64,000 nt of DNA from Brucella anthropi_A (lineage in GTDB: Bacteria > Pseudomonadota > Alphaproteobacteria > Rhizobiales > Rhizobiaceae). The notes below the pieces were generated by a model. That model was not told the DNA's origin. It made no database searches and saw only the letters and a list, made by a program, of their open reading frames with translations. This document shows positions 8,311 to 17,645 of the stretch, one piece after another (positions within the stretch are counted from its first letter, which is position 1; the number at the start of each line of letters is the position of its first letter). The stretch covers positions 1 through 64,000 of the forward strand of contig NZ_LQBD01000014.1 in NCBI RefSeq assembly GCF_046630315.1, in the 5' to 3' direction. The position numbers and the translations under genes were made by a program.

Positions 8311-9183
8311 TTACGTATTTGATTTGTGCGCGAAAAGCATGGCCCTTCTGTGGCCGCCAAGATCGCTCGCATGTCCTGCGAGGGAAAATCCTGCGCTTTC
8401 AAACAGCGCTTCGACATCCTGGAATTGTCCGGCGCCGATCTCTACGGCCACCGTTCCGTCCTTATATAGGTGATCTGCCGCCTTTTGCGCAAGGGCCCTG
8501 TAAAAATTCAGCCCATCGGCGCCGCCGTCAAGTGCAGCAAGCGGATCGTGCTCGCGCACCTCGCGCGACAATCCCGCTATGTCTTCATGCGGAATATAGG
8601 GCGGATTTGAGACGATCAGGTGAAACCGCCCGCACACATTGTCAAACCAGTCGCTTTTAAGCGCCGCAAAACGGTCGCCCACCCCATTGGCAACGGCATT
8701 GATTCGCGCCATCGCAAGCGCGCCTTCCGCCATATCGAGGCCGATGCCATGCGCATGCTCGAAGCAGTGCAGAAGCGAAACGATGATCGCGCCTGTGCCG
8801 GTGCCCATATCGAGCAGTTCCAGCGTCGGGTTCTTCACCGCAAGCGCTTCCAGCGCCGGAATGACCAGCTCCACCAGCACCTCCGTATCGGGCCGGGGTT
8901 CAAGCGTCTCGGCGGAAAGCCGGAACGGCAGGCCGAAAAATTCGCGCATGCCCATGATCCGATGCACCGGCTCCCCCCTGAGGCGCCGGTCCAGCGCATC
9001 GAAAAGCTTCTCGACGGCATCGGATCCGATCGTCTGCTCTGGCGCGGAAATCAGATCAAGCTGCGTCTTGCCCGTTGCCCATTCGACCAGAAGCCGCGCA
9101 TCGAGGTCTGGCGTGTCCAGCCCGGCTGTGCGAAGCCTCTCCCTTGCATCGGCCATCAGGCGGTCGAGACGCATCCCACTCAC
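8311..9183 (-). CDS. prmC: Peptide chain release factor N5-glutamine methyltransferase
   Basis: A 290-residue SAM-dependent enzyme that methylates the Gln of the GGQ motif in release factors RF1 and RF2, raising termination efficiency. The SAM-binding loop DMGTGTGAI lies at 125-133, and the diagnostic NPPY catalytic motif at 193-196. The N-terminal helical domain (1-100) that docks the release factor is present. The frame opens with GTG, whose last two bases overlap the prfA TGA (GTGA), so translation is likely coupled to its substrate gene prfA; an ATG three codons later is an alternative start. Confidence 0.95.
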   Translation of the reverse strand: MSGMRLDRLMADARERLRTAGLDTPDLDARLLVEWATGKTQLDLISAPEQTIGSDAVEKLFDALDRRLRGEPVHRIMGMREFFGLPFRLSAETLEPRPDTEVLVELVIPALEALAVKNPTLELLDMGTGTGAIIVSLLHCFEHAHGIGLDMAEGALAMARINAVANGVGDRFAALKSDWFDNVCGRFHLIVSNPPYIPHEDIAGLSREVREHDPLAALDGGADGLNFYRALAQKAADHLYKDGTVAVEIGAGQFQDVEALFESAGFSLAGHASDLGGHRRAMLFAHKSNT

Positions 9184-10256
9184 TGCTGCCCCAGTTCCGT
9201 CAGAAGTGCGGTCTGGTGATCGGAAATCAGCGCATCGACCAGTTCGTCCAGATCGCCTTCCATAACCCGGTCGAGCTTGTAAAGCGTCAGGTTGATACGG
9301 TGATCGGTGACGCGCCCCTGCGGGAAATTATAGGTGCGGATGCGCTCCGAACGATCGCCGGAACCGACCTGGCTGCGCCGCGATTGCGAGCGTTCGGTTT
9401 CGGCCTTCTGGCGCTCCATGTCATAAAGGCGGGCGCGCAGGATCTGCATGGCGCGGGCGCGGTTCTGGTGCTGCGATTTTTCAGCCTGCACCACCATGAT
9501 GCCGGTCGGAATATGCGTGATGCGAACCGCCGAATCGGTCGTGTTGACGTGCTGGCCGCCCGCGCCCGATGCCCGCATCGTATCGATGCGGATATCCTCG
9601 TTGCGGATTTCGATATCGATGTCTTCCGCCTCCGGCAGGACGGCGACGGTTGCCGCCGATGTGTGGATGCGCCCGCCCGCTTCGGTTTCCGGCACGCGCT
9701 GCACGCGGTGCACGCCCGATTCGAACTTGAGCTTGGAGAACACGCCCTTGCCCGAAACCGTGGCGATGATTTCCTTGTAGCCGCCGGCATCGCCCTCACT
9801 GGCCGAAACAAGCTCCACCCGCCAGCCTTTTTCACTGGCATAGCGCTCATACATGCGGAACAGGTCGCCCGCGAAAAGGGCGGCTTCCAGACCGCCCGTA
9901 CCGGCGCGAATTTCGAGGATCGCATTCTTCTCGTCGGCGGCATCCTTCGGCAGAAGCAGGATTTGCACTTCCTGCTCCAGTCCCTCGATACGCCTTTCCA
10001 CTTCCGGCAGCTCTTCCAGCGCCAGCGCGCGCATCTCGGCATCCGTGGCCGCATCGTCGCGCATGGCGGCCAGATCGATCGCCTCCTTGCGGGCGTCGGT
10101 CAGTTCGCGAATCTTGCCAACCACCTCCTGCAACTCGGAATATTCCGATGCGAGCTTCACATAGGTTTCCGAATCCGGATTGTTGGCCATCTGGCTTTCG
10201 ATCATCGAGAACCGCTTCAAGAGCTGGTCCATCCGGTCCTGCGGCAATGCGATCAT
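9180..10256 (-). CDS. prfA: Peptide chain release factor 1 (RF1)
   Basis: A 358-residue class I release factor that reads UAA and UAG at the ribosomal A site and triggers peptidyl-tRNA hydrolysis. The GGQ motif is at 233-235 within GAGGQHVNTTD. The codon-reading tripeptide region reads PET (189-191) where E. coli has PAT, which still fits the PxT rule of RF1 rather than SPF of RF2. The ATG at 10256 follows AGGAC at good spacing; an upstream extension of 29 codons lacks a ribosome site. It lies between ptsP and prmC, a common Rhizobiales order. Confidence 0.96.
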   Translation of the reverse strand: MIALPQDRMDQLLKRFSMIESQMANNPDSETYVKLASEYSELQEVVGKIRELTDARKEAIDLAAMRDDAATDAEMRALALEELPEVERRIEGLEQEVQILLLPKDAADEKNAILEIRAGTGGLEAALFAGDLFRMYERYASEKGWRVELVSASEGDAGGYKEIIATVSGKGVFSKLKFESGVHRVQRVPETEAGGRIHTSAATVAVLPEAEDIDIEIRNEDIRIDTMRASGAGGQHVNTTDSAVRITHIPTGIMVVQAEKSQHQNRARAMQILRARLYDMERQKAETERSQSRRSQVGSGDRSERIRTYNFPQGRVTDHRINLTLYKLDRVMEGDLDELVDALISDHQTALLTELGQQ

Positions 10257-10352
10257 GTCATGTCCTAAATAGTGTCGGCAGCGTGCAAGAATACAAAACG
10301 AGACGCCGCGCAATGCTGCACCGCGACTGTCCAGCCAGGTCAATCTGCTTCG

Positions 10353-12623
10353 CTATAACGGAATATCGTTGTCTTCGGCAAATCTCATCAACAGTTCACG
10401 CAGCGAATGCGCGCTGTTGGGCTTGTCCAGCTCTTGCGCAAGCAGGGCGGTGAGCTTGCCCGCATCCAGCGCGCCGAGCATGGCCTTGACCGGACCGATT
10501 GCCGCCGCCGACATCGAGATCGACCGAAAACCGATGCCGACCAGCGCCATGGCGGGCAGCGGTCGGCTGGCCATCTCGCCGCACAGCGTAACCGGCTTGC
10601 CGTGCCGATTGCCCGTTTCCACGATGAAGCGCAGCGCCCGCAGGAATGCGGGCGAAAGCTGATCGAAGCGACCCGACATCAGCGAATTGCCACGATCGGT
10701 CGCCATCAGGAACTGGAACAGATCGTTCGAACCGACCGAGATGAAATCGACAAGCGACATCAGTTCCTCAAGCTGCCACAACAGCGACGGCACCTCGACC
10801 ATTGCGCCAAGCTTCAGGCACAGGGGCAACTGATGCGCAAAGCGCGACAGGTGCCGGACTTCCCGATCGATGATCTCGCGTGCGGCCTTCACCTCGCTGA
10901 CTTCCGTAATCATCGGCAGCAGGATCTTGAGTTCGCGCCCGCCCGCCGCCTTCAAAAGCGCGCGCAGCTGGGTGCGCAGCAATCCCGGACGGTCGAGCGT
11001 CAGGCGGATGGCGCGCCAGCCGAGCGCCGGATTTTCTTCCTGCACGGTGGAGCTGAAATAAGGGAGAACCTTGTCGCCGCCGATATCCAGCGTCCGGAAT
11101 GTCACCGGCTTGTCGCCGGCAGCCTCGATGACCGAGCGATAGAGGCGCTCCTGCTGCTCGGCACGCGGGAAGGTCGAGGCAACCATGAACTGGAGTTCGG
11201 TGCGAAACAGGCCTATCCCCGCAGCGCCCGATGCCGACAGGTGCGGCAGATCGACGAGAAGCCCGGCATTCATCAGAAGCGAGACATCGACGCCATCCTT
11301 CGTGACCGACGGCTTGTCGCGCAACTCGCGATAATGCGCCTGACGCCGCGCCCGGAAACGGACCTTTTCGGCATAGGCAGCTTCCAGATCCGCCTGCGGG
11401 CGCAGATGCATGATGCCTTCGTCACCATCGACGATGGCCGCATCGTTGTTTTCGGCCATGGAGACGATGCCCTTGGCCTGCCCCACCACCGGAATGCCCA
11501 TGGCGCGGGCCACGATCACCACATGGCTTGTGGCCGCGCCATCTTCCAGAACCACGCCGCGCAGACGCTCGCGCGGATAATCCAGAAGCTCCGCCGCCCC
11601 CATGGAGCGCGCGACGATGATCGCATCCTTGACCAGCGATTCGGCAATCGTCTTGATATCGCGGCCCATCAGCTGACGCAGCAGGCGGTTCGCCAGATCG
11701 TCAAAATCCGACAGGCGCTCGCGCATGTAGGGATCGGTCAGATGCACCATGCGCGCACGCGTGTCGCTCTGCACCTTTTCGACTGCGGCCTCGGCGGTCA
11801 GGCCGTTGTGAATGGCTTCTTCCAGCCGCCGCACCCAGCCGCGATCATGGGCAAACATGCGATAGGCTTCCAGCACTTCGCGATGCTCGCCCTCTACCGC
11901 CACATCGCGGCGCGACAGCATGTCGTCGATGGATATGCGCAAGGAACCCAGCGCCTCGTCCAGCCGGTTGAGTTCGGCCTGGCTGTCCTCGTTGAAAAGA
12001 TTGGTGACGACGATGCGCGGCTCATGCAGCACCACATGGCCAAGGCCGATACCGTCGTTGAAAGCATGTCCCGTCACGCTCATCGGGCGGCCGAGATCAA
12101 GCTCTATGCCCGGACGCGCCAGACGCAGACCGTCACCGGTCGCGATGATTTCGGCAAGGACCATGGCAGTGGTTTCAAGTGCTTCGACCTCGTCTTCCCG
12201 ATAGGCACGCTTGGTCTTGTTCTGAACGACAAGAACGCCCAAAGTGCGGCCAGCACGCAGGACAGGAACGCCAAGGAAGGAATTATAGGCTTCTTCCCCC
12301 GTTTCAGGGAGATAGGCGAAGGCCGGGTGGCTCTGCGCATCCGTCAGGTTGAGCGGGCGCGCGCTTGCCGCAATGGTGCCGACAAGACCCTGGCCGAGAC
12401 GAAGCTGGGCAAGGTGGACAGCCTGCGGATTGAGACCTTCGGTGGCATAGAGTTCGAGCACGCCATCGGCGCGCAATATGTAGAAGGAACAGACTTCCGC
12501 GACCATGTTCTGGGCAATTTCGCGAACGATCCGGTCAAGGCGCGCCTGCGGTTCCAGCGGCTCCGCCATCAATTCGCGCAACCGCTTGAGCAGTACGCGG
12601 GGACCAGTTGTCAGCTCACGCAT
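10353..12623 (-). CDS. ptsP: Phosphoenolpyruvate-protein phosphotransferase PtsP (enzyme I-Ntr)
   Basis: A 756-residue first enzyme of the nitrogen-related PTS: it takes phosphate from phosphoenolpyruvate and passes it to NPr/HPr and EIIA-Ntr, a purely regulatory relay. The N-terminal GAF domain (about 25-165), absent from sugar-PTS enzyme I, senses nitrogen status through glutamine in other bacteria. The HPr-binding and phosphohistidine domains follow, with active His 367 in GAATSHVVIVARA, then the PEP-binding barrel with the CGEMASRP cysteine motif. In Brucella the PTS-Ntr influences VirB type IV secretion. It lies after lysC on the same strand. Confidence 0.96.
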   Translation of the reverse strand: MRELTTGPRVLLKRLRELMAEPLEPQARLDRIVREIAQNMVAEVCSFYILRADGVLELYATEGLNPQAVHLAQLRLGQGLVGTIAASARPLNLTDAQSHPAFAYLPETGEEAYNSFLGVPVLRAGRTLGVLVVQNKTKRAYREDEVEALETTAMVLAEIIATGDGLRLARPGIELDLGRPMSVTGHAFNDGIGLGHVVLHEPRIVVTNLFNEDSQAELNRLDEALGSLRISIDDMLSRRDVAVEGEHREVLEAYRMFAHDRGWVRRLEEAIHNGLTAEAAVEKVQSDTRARMVHLTDPYMRERLSDFDDLANRLLRQLMGRDIKTIAESLVKDAIIVARSMGAAELLDYPRERLRGVVLEDGAATSHVVIVARAMGIPVVGQAKGIVSMAENNDAAIVDGDEGIMHLRPQADLEAAYAEKVRFRARRQAHYRELRDKPSVTKDGVDVSLLMNAGLLVDLPHLSASGAAGIGLFRTELQFMVASTFPRAEQQERLYRSVIEAAGDKPVTFRTLDIGGDKVLPYFSSTVQEENPALGWRAIRLTLDRPGLLRTQLRALLKAAGGRELKILLPMITEVSEVKAAREIIDREVRHLSRFAHQLPLCLKLGAMVEVPSLLWQLEELMSLVDFISVGSNDLFQFLMATDRGNSLMSGRFDQLSPAFLRALRFIVETGNRHGKPVTLCGEMASRPLPAMALVGIGFRSISMSAAAIGPVKAMLGALDAGKLTALLAQELDKPNSAHSLRELLMRFAEDNDIPL

Positions 12624-12765
12624 GATCGTCGGAGGCTCCTTCCAGATTACAGGCGTGTTTTCGCAAGCCTATTCCCGATTCCCGCCCGCGAAGCCTTACG
12701 CCAATCCCTTTGTGAGCATTTTCGACACGCGCGTCCAGAACAAATAGTTGCTGCTCGCAAAATGT

Positions 12766-12803
12766 TGCAATGCCGCGCACCGTTTCGGGTACGCGGCATT
12801 GCA
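12766..12803 (-). terminator. Perfect 12-bp hairpin after lysC
   Basis: TGCAATGCCGCG (12766-12777) and CGCGGCATTGCA (12792-12803) are exact inverted copies with a 14-base loop. On the minus strand ACATTTTG follows, so it could terminate lysC transcription, though the T-run is short. It may instead be a repeat or a processing site between lysC and ptsP. Confidence 0.5.
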
Positions 12804-12840
12804 CACAACCATGTTCTGAAATGAAATCCAAACCGGCTGA

Positions 12841-14112
12841 TTACTTGTCGAGGCCATAGACCGCATGCAGCGTGCGCACGGCCAGTTCCGCATAAGGGCC
12901 GTCGATCAGGATCGAAATCTTGATTTCGGACGTGGTGATGGCGCGGATATTGATGCCCTTTTCGGCCAGCGCCTTGAAGGCGGTGGCGGCAACGCCCGCA
13001 TGGCTGCGCATGCCGATGCCGATGACGGAAATCTTGGCAAGACCGGTTTCGGACTGGATATTGTCGAAGCCGATTTCGCCCTTGACCTTGTCGAGAACCT
13101 TCAGCGCCTTGTCGATGTCGCCGGTCGGGATGGTGAAGGTCATATCGGTCTTGGAACCGTCTTCCGACACGTTCTGGACGATCATGTCCACATTGATGTG
13201 CTCTTCGGCAAGCGGTCCGAAGATGGCTGCCGAAACGCCCGGCCGGTCGGCCACGCGCCGCAGCGAAATCTGAGCTTCATCCTTCGCAAAGGCGATACCT
13301 GTGACGACCTGCTGTTCCACGATTTCTTCCTCGTCGCAAATAAGGGTTCCGGGCGGGTTGATCGGATCACCCATGCCCGGCGCATCTGGGTCCGTAAAGC
13401 TCGAACGCACGAAAGTGCGCACCTTGTGCACCATGGCGAGTTCGACCGAGCGCACCTGCAAGACCTTGGCGCCAAGCGAGGCCATTTCCAGCATTTCCTC
13501 AAAGGAAATCTTCGAAAGGCGCTTTGCCTTCGGCTCCAGGCGCGGATCGGTCGTATAGACGCCGTCCACATCCGTATAGATATCGCAGCGATCCGCCTTC
13601 ACGCCGGCGGCAATGGCGACGGCGGACGTATCCGAGCCGCCGCGCCCAAGCGTTGCCACGCGATTGTCGGGGCCCAGCCCCTGGAAACCGGCGACGACGG
13701 CGACCTGCCCCATTTCCATGCGGCGGATGATTTCCGAACCGTCGATTTCCTGAATGCGGGCCGCGCCATGGGCATTGTCGGTCCTGATCGGGATCTGCCA
13801 GCCCTGCCACGAACGCGCATCGACGCCGATGGACTGAAGCGCAATCGCCAGAAGGCCGCTCGTCACCTGCTCGCCGGAAGCGACGATGGTGTCATATTCG
13901 CGCGCATCATAGAAGGGAGAGCTCGCGCCGCAGACCTTCGGCATGTTCTGCACCCAGCCGACCAGCTCATTGGTCTTGCCGGACATGGCCGAAACGACGA
14001 CGGCAACCTGATTGCCCGCCTCGACCTCGCGTTTGACGTGGCGCGCCACATTATAGATGCGTTCCAGATCGGCCACCGAAGTGCCGCCGAATTTCATCAC
14101 GATGCGCGCCAT
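12841..14112 (-). CDS. lysC: Aspartate kinase
   Basis: A 423-residue enzyme that phosphorylates aspartate, the first step toward lysine, threonine, methionine and diaminopimelate. The kinase core starts with the conserved MKFGGTSVAD (6-15). Substrate motifs such as GRGGSDTSAVA and TDVDGVYT follow. Two ACT domains in the C-terminal 160 residues (PGVSAAIFGPLAEEHINVDMI and GVAATAFKALAEKGINIRAI) bind lysine and threonine for feedback control. No lysine riboswitch is visible upstream. It is divergent from ubiG. Confidence 0.97.
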   Translation of the reverse strand: MARIVMKFGGTSVADLERIYNVARHVKREVEAGNQVAVVVSAMSGKTNELVGWVQNMPKVCGASSPFYDAREYDTIVASGEQVTSGLLAIALQSIGVDARSWQGWQIPIRTDNAHGAARIQEIDGSEIIRRMEMGQVAVVAGFQGLGPDNRVATLGRGGSDTSAVAIAAGVKADRCDIYTDVDGVYTTDPRLEPKAKRLSKISFEEMLEMASLGAKVLQVRSVELAMVHKVRTFVRSSFTDPDAPGMGDPINPPGTLICDEEEIVEQQVVTGIAFAKDEAQISLRRVADRPGVSAAIFGPLAEEHINVDMIVQNVSEDGSKTDMTFTIPTGDIDKALKVLDKVKGEIGFDNIQSETGLAKISVIGIGMRSHAGVAATAFKALAEKGINIRAITTSEIKISILIDGPYAELAVRTLHAVYGLDK

Positions 14113-14330
14113 TTAAGGTTACGTCCCGCTGTTTAGAAAAATTACACTCTCACCTGCCCAAACCTTATATTGTTGCGACAGGCAAACCCGAGGTCACATA
14201 GCTAATATGTCACGCTTCCGCAAGGCCGTGATTCGCATCTGGCCGTTCGAGAGCAAATTTGATTTGTTCCTTGACTTTGGAGTACTACCTTGGAAGCAGA
14301 ACTGCACGCTTCCGCCGCTGGAGAATGGAA

Positions 14331-15077
14331 ATGACCGAAACTGCCCGCACCACCATCGACGCTTCCGAGATCGAGCATTTTTCGCGCATTGCCGCGGAAT
14401 GGTGGAACCCGCAGGGCAAGTTCCGCCCCTTGCATAAATTCAATCCGACGCGGCTTGCCTATATCAAGGAAAAGGTCTGCGCCAGGTTCAACCGCGATCC
14501 CAATGCGCCGCGCCCGTTCGAGGGCCTGCGCCTGCTCGATATCGGCTGCGGCGGCGGGCTTCTCTGCGAGCCGATGGCGCGCCTCGGCGCAACGGTCATC
14601 GGGGCCGACGCCTCAGCCACCAATATCGAAGTGGCCAGGATCCACGCAGCCCAGAGCGGCGTGGAGGTCGACTATCGCGCCACGACCGCAGAAGCGCTGG
14701 CCGAAGCCGGTGAAAAATTCGACGTGGTGCTCAATATGGAAGTGGTCGAGCATGTCTCGGACGTCGATCTTTTCATGTCGGCAACAAGCGAGATGGTCAA
14801 GCCCGGCGGACTGATGTTCGTCGCCACCATCAACCGCACGCTGAAAGCTTACGGCCTGGCGATCATCGGCGCGGAATATGTCCTGCGCTGGCTGCCGCGC
14901 GGCACGCACCAATATGAAAAGCTGGTGCGTCCGGAAGAACTGGAGACAGCCCTTTCAAAAGCGGGCCTTCGCCTCATCGACAAGCTGGGCGTGACCTATA
15001 ATCCGCTGGCCGACAGCTGGAGCCGCTCACGCGACATGGACGTGAACTATATGGTTCTGGCCGAACGGCCCGCCTGA
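14331..15077 (+). CDS. ubiG: Ubiquinone biosynthesis O-methyltransferase UbiG
   Basis: A 248-residue class I SAM methyltransferase that carries out both O-methylations in ubiquinone synthesis (2-polyprenyl-6-hydroxyphenol and 3-demethylubiquinol). The SAM loop LLDIGCGGGLLCEPMA lies at 68-83, the acidic motif GADAS follows, and VLNMEVVEHV is the UbiG-type post-motif. The start after GGAGAATGGAA gives the family's usual length; the frame stays open 24 codons upstream without a ribosome site. It converges on the EamA transporter with a five-base gap. Confidence 0.96.
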   Translation: MTETARTTIDASEIEHFSRIAAEWWNPQGKFRPLHKFNPTRLAYIKEKVCARFNRDPNAPRPFEGLRLLDIGCGGGLLCEPMARLGATVIGADASATNIEVARIHAAQSGVEVDYRATTAEALAEAGEKFDVVLNMEVVEHVSDVDLFMSATSEMVKPGGLMFVATINRTLKAYGLAIIGAEYVLRWLPRGTHQYEKLVRPEELETALSKAGLRLIDKLGVTYNPLADSWSRSRDMDVNYMVLAERPA

Positions 15078-15082
15078 TCCCC

Positions 15083-15964
15083 TCATCCTTTTTGCGCGCG
15101 TGTGGTCATGGCCACGCCCACGGCGATGACCGCCGCGCCGAGCCAGGTCAGCGGCGGGTAATGCTCGCCGAGAAACAGCGTTCCCGAAATAAGGCCAAGC
15201 GCGGCCGCGACATAGCCGATCTGGCTGAGATAGACGGGCCCGCCCACTGCCTGCAATCGGAAGAACAGCGCGAACATCCCCGCCGCCGCGATCGACTGGG
15301 CCAATGCGGCCCATGGCGCGAAAGCAAGCGTCTCGATCGGAAACTGGCCGGTGAACAGGAGTATCCCCGCAAAAAGCATCAGCGCCGATGCAAGATGGCT
15401 TCCGGCGGCAAGTTCGGTCGGATCGGCATTTTTCGGCCAGTCGAGCGTGCGGTAGACATTGCCGATGGCCAGAAGCACCGGAATGAGCAGGGCCGCGGCG
15501 ATCCACAGGGGATCGGCCGGCTTGCCCACTTCGCCCCGCGTCATCGACACCATCACCGCGCCGACAAAACCGGCGGCGATGCCGCCGATCCCGAGCGCAT
15601 TGGGACGCCGCAATCCGAACCCCATCGACAGGACAAGCGTGATGACCGGCGACAGCGTGTACATGATGCCGGTAAAACCTGCGCCAAGGCGTGGAATGGC
15701 GGAAAGAATGAGCAGGTTGGGCAGGGCATAGGAAATGAATGCGGTGCAGATATAGTAGCGCAGCCTGCCGCCTGAAAAGCCGATCTTCCTTTTCTGCACA
15801 AGAAGAACGGCGAACAGAATGAGCCCCGCACTGGCCGAGAACAGGAAGGTCCAGATGGCGGGCGGAATACCCGCCTGCGCCGCGATCTTGCCGAGCGGCA
15901 GGATCAGCCCCAGCAGGGTGCCGGTTGCAATCAGCAGGAAAGGCGCAGAAGCCATCAGTTTCAT
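15083..15964 (-). CDS. EamA/DMT family transporter
   Basis: A 293-residue inner-membrane protein with about ten hydrophobic helices in two five-helix EamA repeats, the layout of drug/metabolite exporters. Charged residues cluster between helices (LVQKRKIGFSGGR). The substrate cannot be predicted from the sequence. Two in-frame starts (MKLMASAPF) lie three codons apart behind GGGGAGAAGAGG. The ORF stops five bases from the convergent ubiG stop. Confidence 0.85.
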   Translation of the reverse strand: MKLMASAPFLLIATGTLLGLILPLGKIAAQAGIPPAIWTFLFSASAGLILFAVLLVQKRKIGFSGGRLRYYICTAFISYALPNLLILSAIPRLGAGFTGIMYTLSPVITLVLSMGFGLRRPNALGIGGIAAGFVGAVMVSMTRGEVGKPADPLWIAAALLIPVLLAIGNVYRTLDWPKNADPTELAAGSHLASALMLFAGILLFTGQFPIETLAFAPWAALAQSIAAAGMFALFFRLQAVGGPVYLSQIGYVAAALGLISGTLFLGEHYPPLTWLGAAVIAVGVAMTTRAQKG

Positions 15965-15988
15965 GCGCCTCTTCTCCCCGTATGGCTG

Positions 15989-16414
15989 TCAGTTCTTGTC
16001 TTCCGGGAATACCGGCAATGGCAGAACGTCGACACCGTCTTCGAGCAGCGAATTCACATCCTCGCGCGATGCTTCGCCGTAGATGCCGCGTGTTTCGATC
16101 TCGCCGAAATGGATCTTGCGGGCTTCCTCGGCAAACTTGTCGCCGACATAATCCGCATTCTCGCGAACCTTGCGGCTCAACGCCCGCATTTCATCCAATA
16201 TCTGTTTCTGGGTATCGCCCAGCGCCATGGCAATCTTTTCCTTGCCGCGGCTTGTCGAAACAGCCGGCGCCATCAACGATTTCTGAACAGCTTGCGAATA
16301 GCACGCCGGACAAGCGACGAGCTTCATTTCCGACTGCCGGTCGAAATCGGCATTGTCGCGGAACCAGCCCTCGAATTCATGGCCCTGATCGCAATGAAGC
16401 GAAAAGCGGATCAT
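15989..16414 (-). CDS. DUF1178 family protein
   Basis: A 141-residue small protein of a proteobacterial family of unknown function. It opens with a probable zinc-ribbon-like half, MIRFSLHCDQGHEFEGWF with later VACPACYSQ, giving one CxxC pair plus a lone Cys and His near the N-terminus. A charged helical tail follows. It begins five bases after the upstream nitrilase-like gene and is almost certainly cotranscribed with it, grxC and comF. The frame continues 44 codons upstream inside that gene, which was rejected as a start because family members begin at MIRF or similar. Confidence 0.85.
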   Translation of the reverse strand: MIRFSLHCDQGHEFEGWFRDNADFDRQSEMKLVACPACYSQAVQKSLMAPAVSTSRGKEKIAMALGDTQKQILDEMRALSRKVRENADYVGDKFAEEARKIHFGEIETRGIYGEASREDVNSLLEDGVDVLPLPVFPEDKN

Positions 16415-16419
16415 GGACT

Positions 16420-17274
16420 TTACGCATCCTCTTTCTGTTCTGCGGAAACGACACTGACATCGAATTCCCGCGCATTCTTCAGATTTGGCACCTTGGCACG
16501 CGCGGCGGCGCTTTCGGCCACATCGATATCGGCCAGAATGACGCATGGCTCATCGTGGTCGGCTTCGGCCAGAATCTTGCCCCATGGCGAAACGATGATC
16601 GAATGACCATAGGTCTGGCGCCCGTCCTCATGCAGCCCGCCCTGCGCCGCAGAAATCAAGAATGCGCCATTTTCGATGGCGCGCGCACGTTGAAGCACAT
16701 GCCAATGCGCCTCGCCGGTCTGTTTCGTGAAGGCAGCCGGACCGGTAATCACATTGGCGCCGGCCAGCGCCTGTGCCCGGAACAGCTGCGGGAAGCGGAT
16801 ATCGTAGCAGATGGCCATGCCCACCCTGGCGAAAGGCAGTTCGGCGATGACGGTCTTCTTGCCGGGCTCATAGGTTGCCGATTCGCGCCAGCTTTCGCCA
16901 TTGTCGAGATCGACATCGAACATATGAATCTTGTCATAGGTGGCGATCTTTTGGCCCGAGGGCGCGAAAATGCCGCCGCGATTGGCGATCTTGCCGTCGC
17001 CCGCATCGATTGCGGTGGAACCGATATGCAGGAAGACACCGTGCCTGGCCGCCAATGCGCGAGCCGCCTGGAACACCGGATCGTTCTCCTCATCGCGCAG
17101 GCTTGCGAAAAGAGCCGCCCGGTCGCGCATCAGCGCGCCGGTCATTTCCGGCGTCTGGATATATTGGGCGCCTTGCGCTGCCGCCTCCGCGACCAGTTTT
17201 TCGAGTGCCTCCACATTGCGAGCGACATCTGTGCCCGAACGCATCTGGATTGCGGCAGCGCGGAACGTGTTCAT
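16420..17274 (-). CDS. Carbon-nitrogen hydrolase (Nit1/Nit2-like deaminated-glutathione amidase family)
   Basis: A 284-residue nitrilase-superfamily hydrolase. The catalytic triad is visible: Glu 43 (TPEM), Lys 115 (DKIHMFD) and Cys 156 (ICYDIRFP). The IHMFDVD and CYDIRFP blocks are typical of the Nit branch, whose members repair deaminated glutathione or hydrolyse omega-amides. Its place next to glutaredoxin fits glutathione maintenance, but that is inference. The start MNTFRAAAIQ sits behind AGAGG. Confidence 0.88.
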   Translation of the reverse strand: MNTFRAAAIQMRSGTDVARNVEALEKLVAEAAAQGAQYIQTPEMTGALMRDRAALFASLRDEENDPVFQAARALAARHGVFLHIGSTAIDAGDGKIANRGGIFAPSGQKIATYDKIHMFDVDLDNGESWRESATYEPGKKTVIAELPFARVGMAICYDIRFPQLFRAQALAGANVITGPAAFTKQTGEAHWHVLQRARAIENGAFLISAAQGGLHEDGRQTYGHSIIVSPWGKILAEADHDEPCVILADIDVAESAAARAKVPNLKNAREFDVSVVSAEQKEDA

Positions 17275-17284
17275 GATCTGACCT

Positions 17285-17551
17285 CTAGGCAAGTTCGCCG
17301 GTCTTGAGCAGGCCATCGAGCCTGCCTTCATCCTCCAGCGCATGGAGATCGTCGCAGCCGCCGACGTGAACGGAGCCGATGAAAATCTGCGGGAAGGTGT
17401 TGCGCCCGGAACGCTCCTGCATTTGAGCGCGCAATTCCGGTGTTGCTGCGGCGTTGATTTCGTTGAATTCGACGCCCTTGCTGGTCAAAAGCGCCTTTGC
17501 CCGCGTGCAATAGGGGCAGCCGGGGCGGGTATAGATCGTAACGTCAACCAT
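17285..17551 (-). CDS. grxC: Glutaredoxin 3 (GrxC)
   Basis: An 88-residue dithiol glutaredoxin that reduces protein disulfides and glutathione mixed disulfides in the cytosol. The active site CPYC is at 12-15, the TVP-type cis-Pro loop is replaced by TFPQIFI, and the GGCDDL glutathione-binding motif follows. Size is typical. The ATG at 17551 follows GGAG; the frame extends 37 codons upstream but without homology. Ten bases separate it from the nitrilase-like gene. Confidence 0.95.
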   Translation of the reverse strand: MVDVTIYTRPGCPYCTRAKALLTSKGVEFNEINAAATPELRAQMQERSGRNTFPQIFIGSVHVGGCDDLHALEDEGRLDGLLKTGELA

Positions 17552-17645
17552 GAAAAACTCCGTTCTTTGTCCACTATATAAGGGGCAAACCTGCCGTCTG
17601 GAAGCCCCGAAGCTTTTCACGAGCCTGTGTAGTCTGTCATCCGGC

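Noticed and set aside
10407..12824. 805-codon open frame opposite ptsP
   Set aside because: Antisense shadow; ptsP and its motifs are intact on the minus strand.
12616..12831. 71-codon frame between lysC and ptsP on the minus strand
   Set aside because: It spans the perfect hairpin at 12766-12803 and has no homology or ribosome site.
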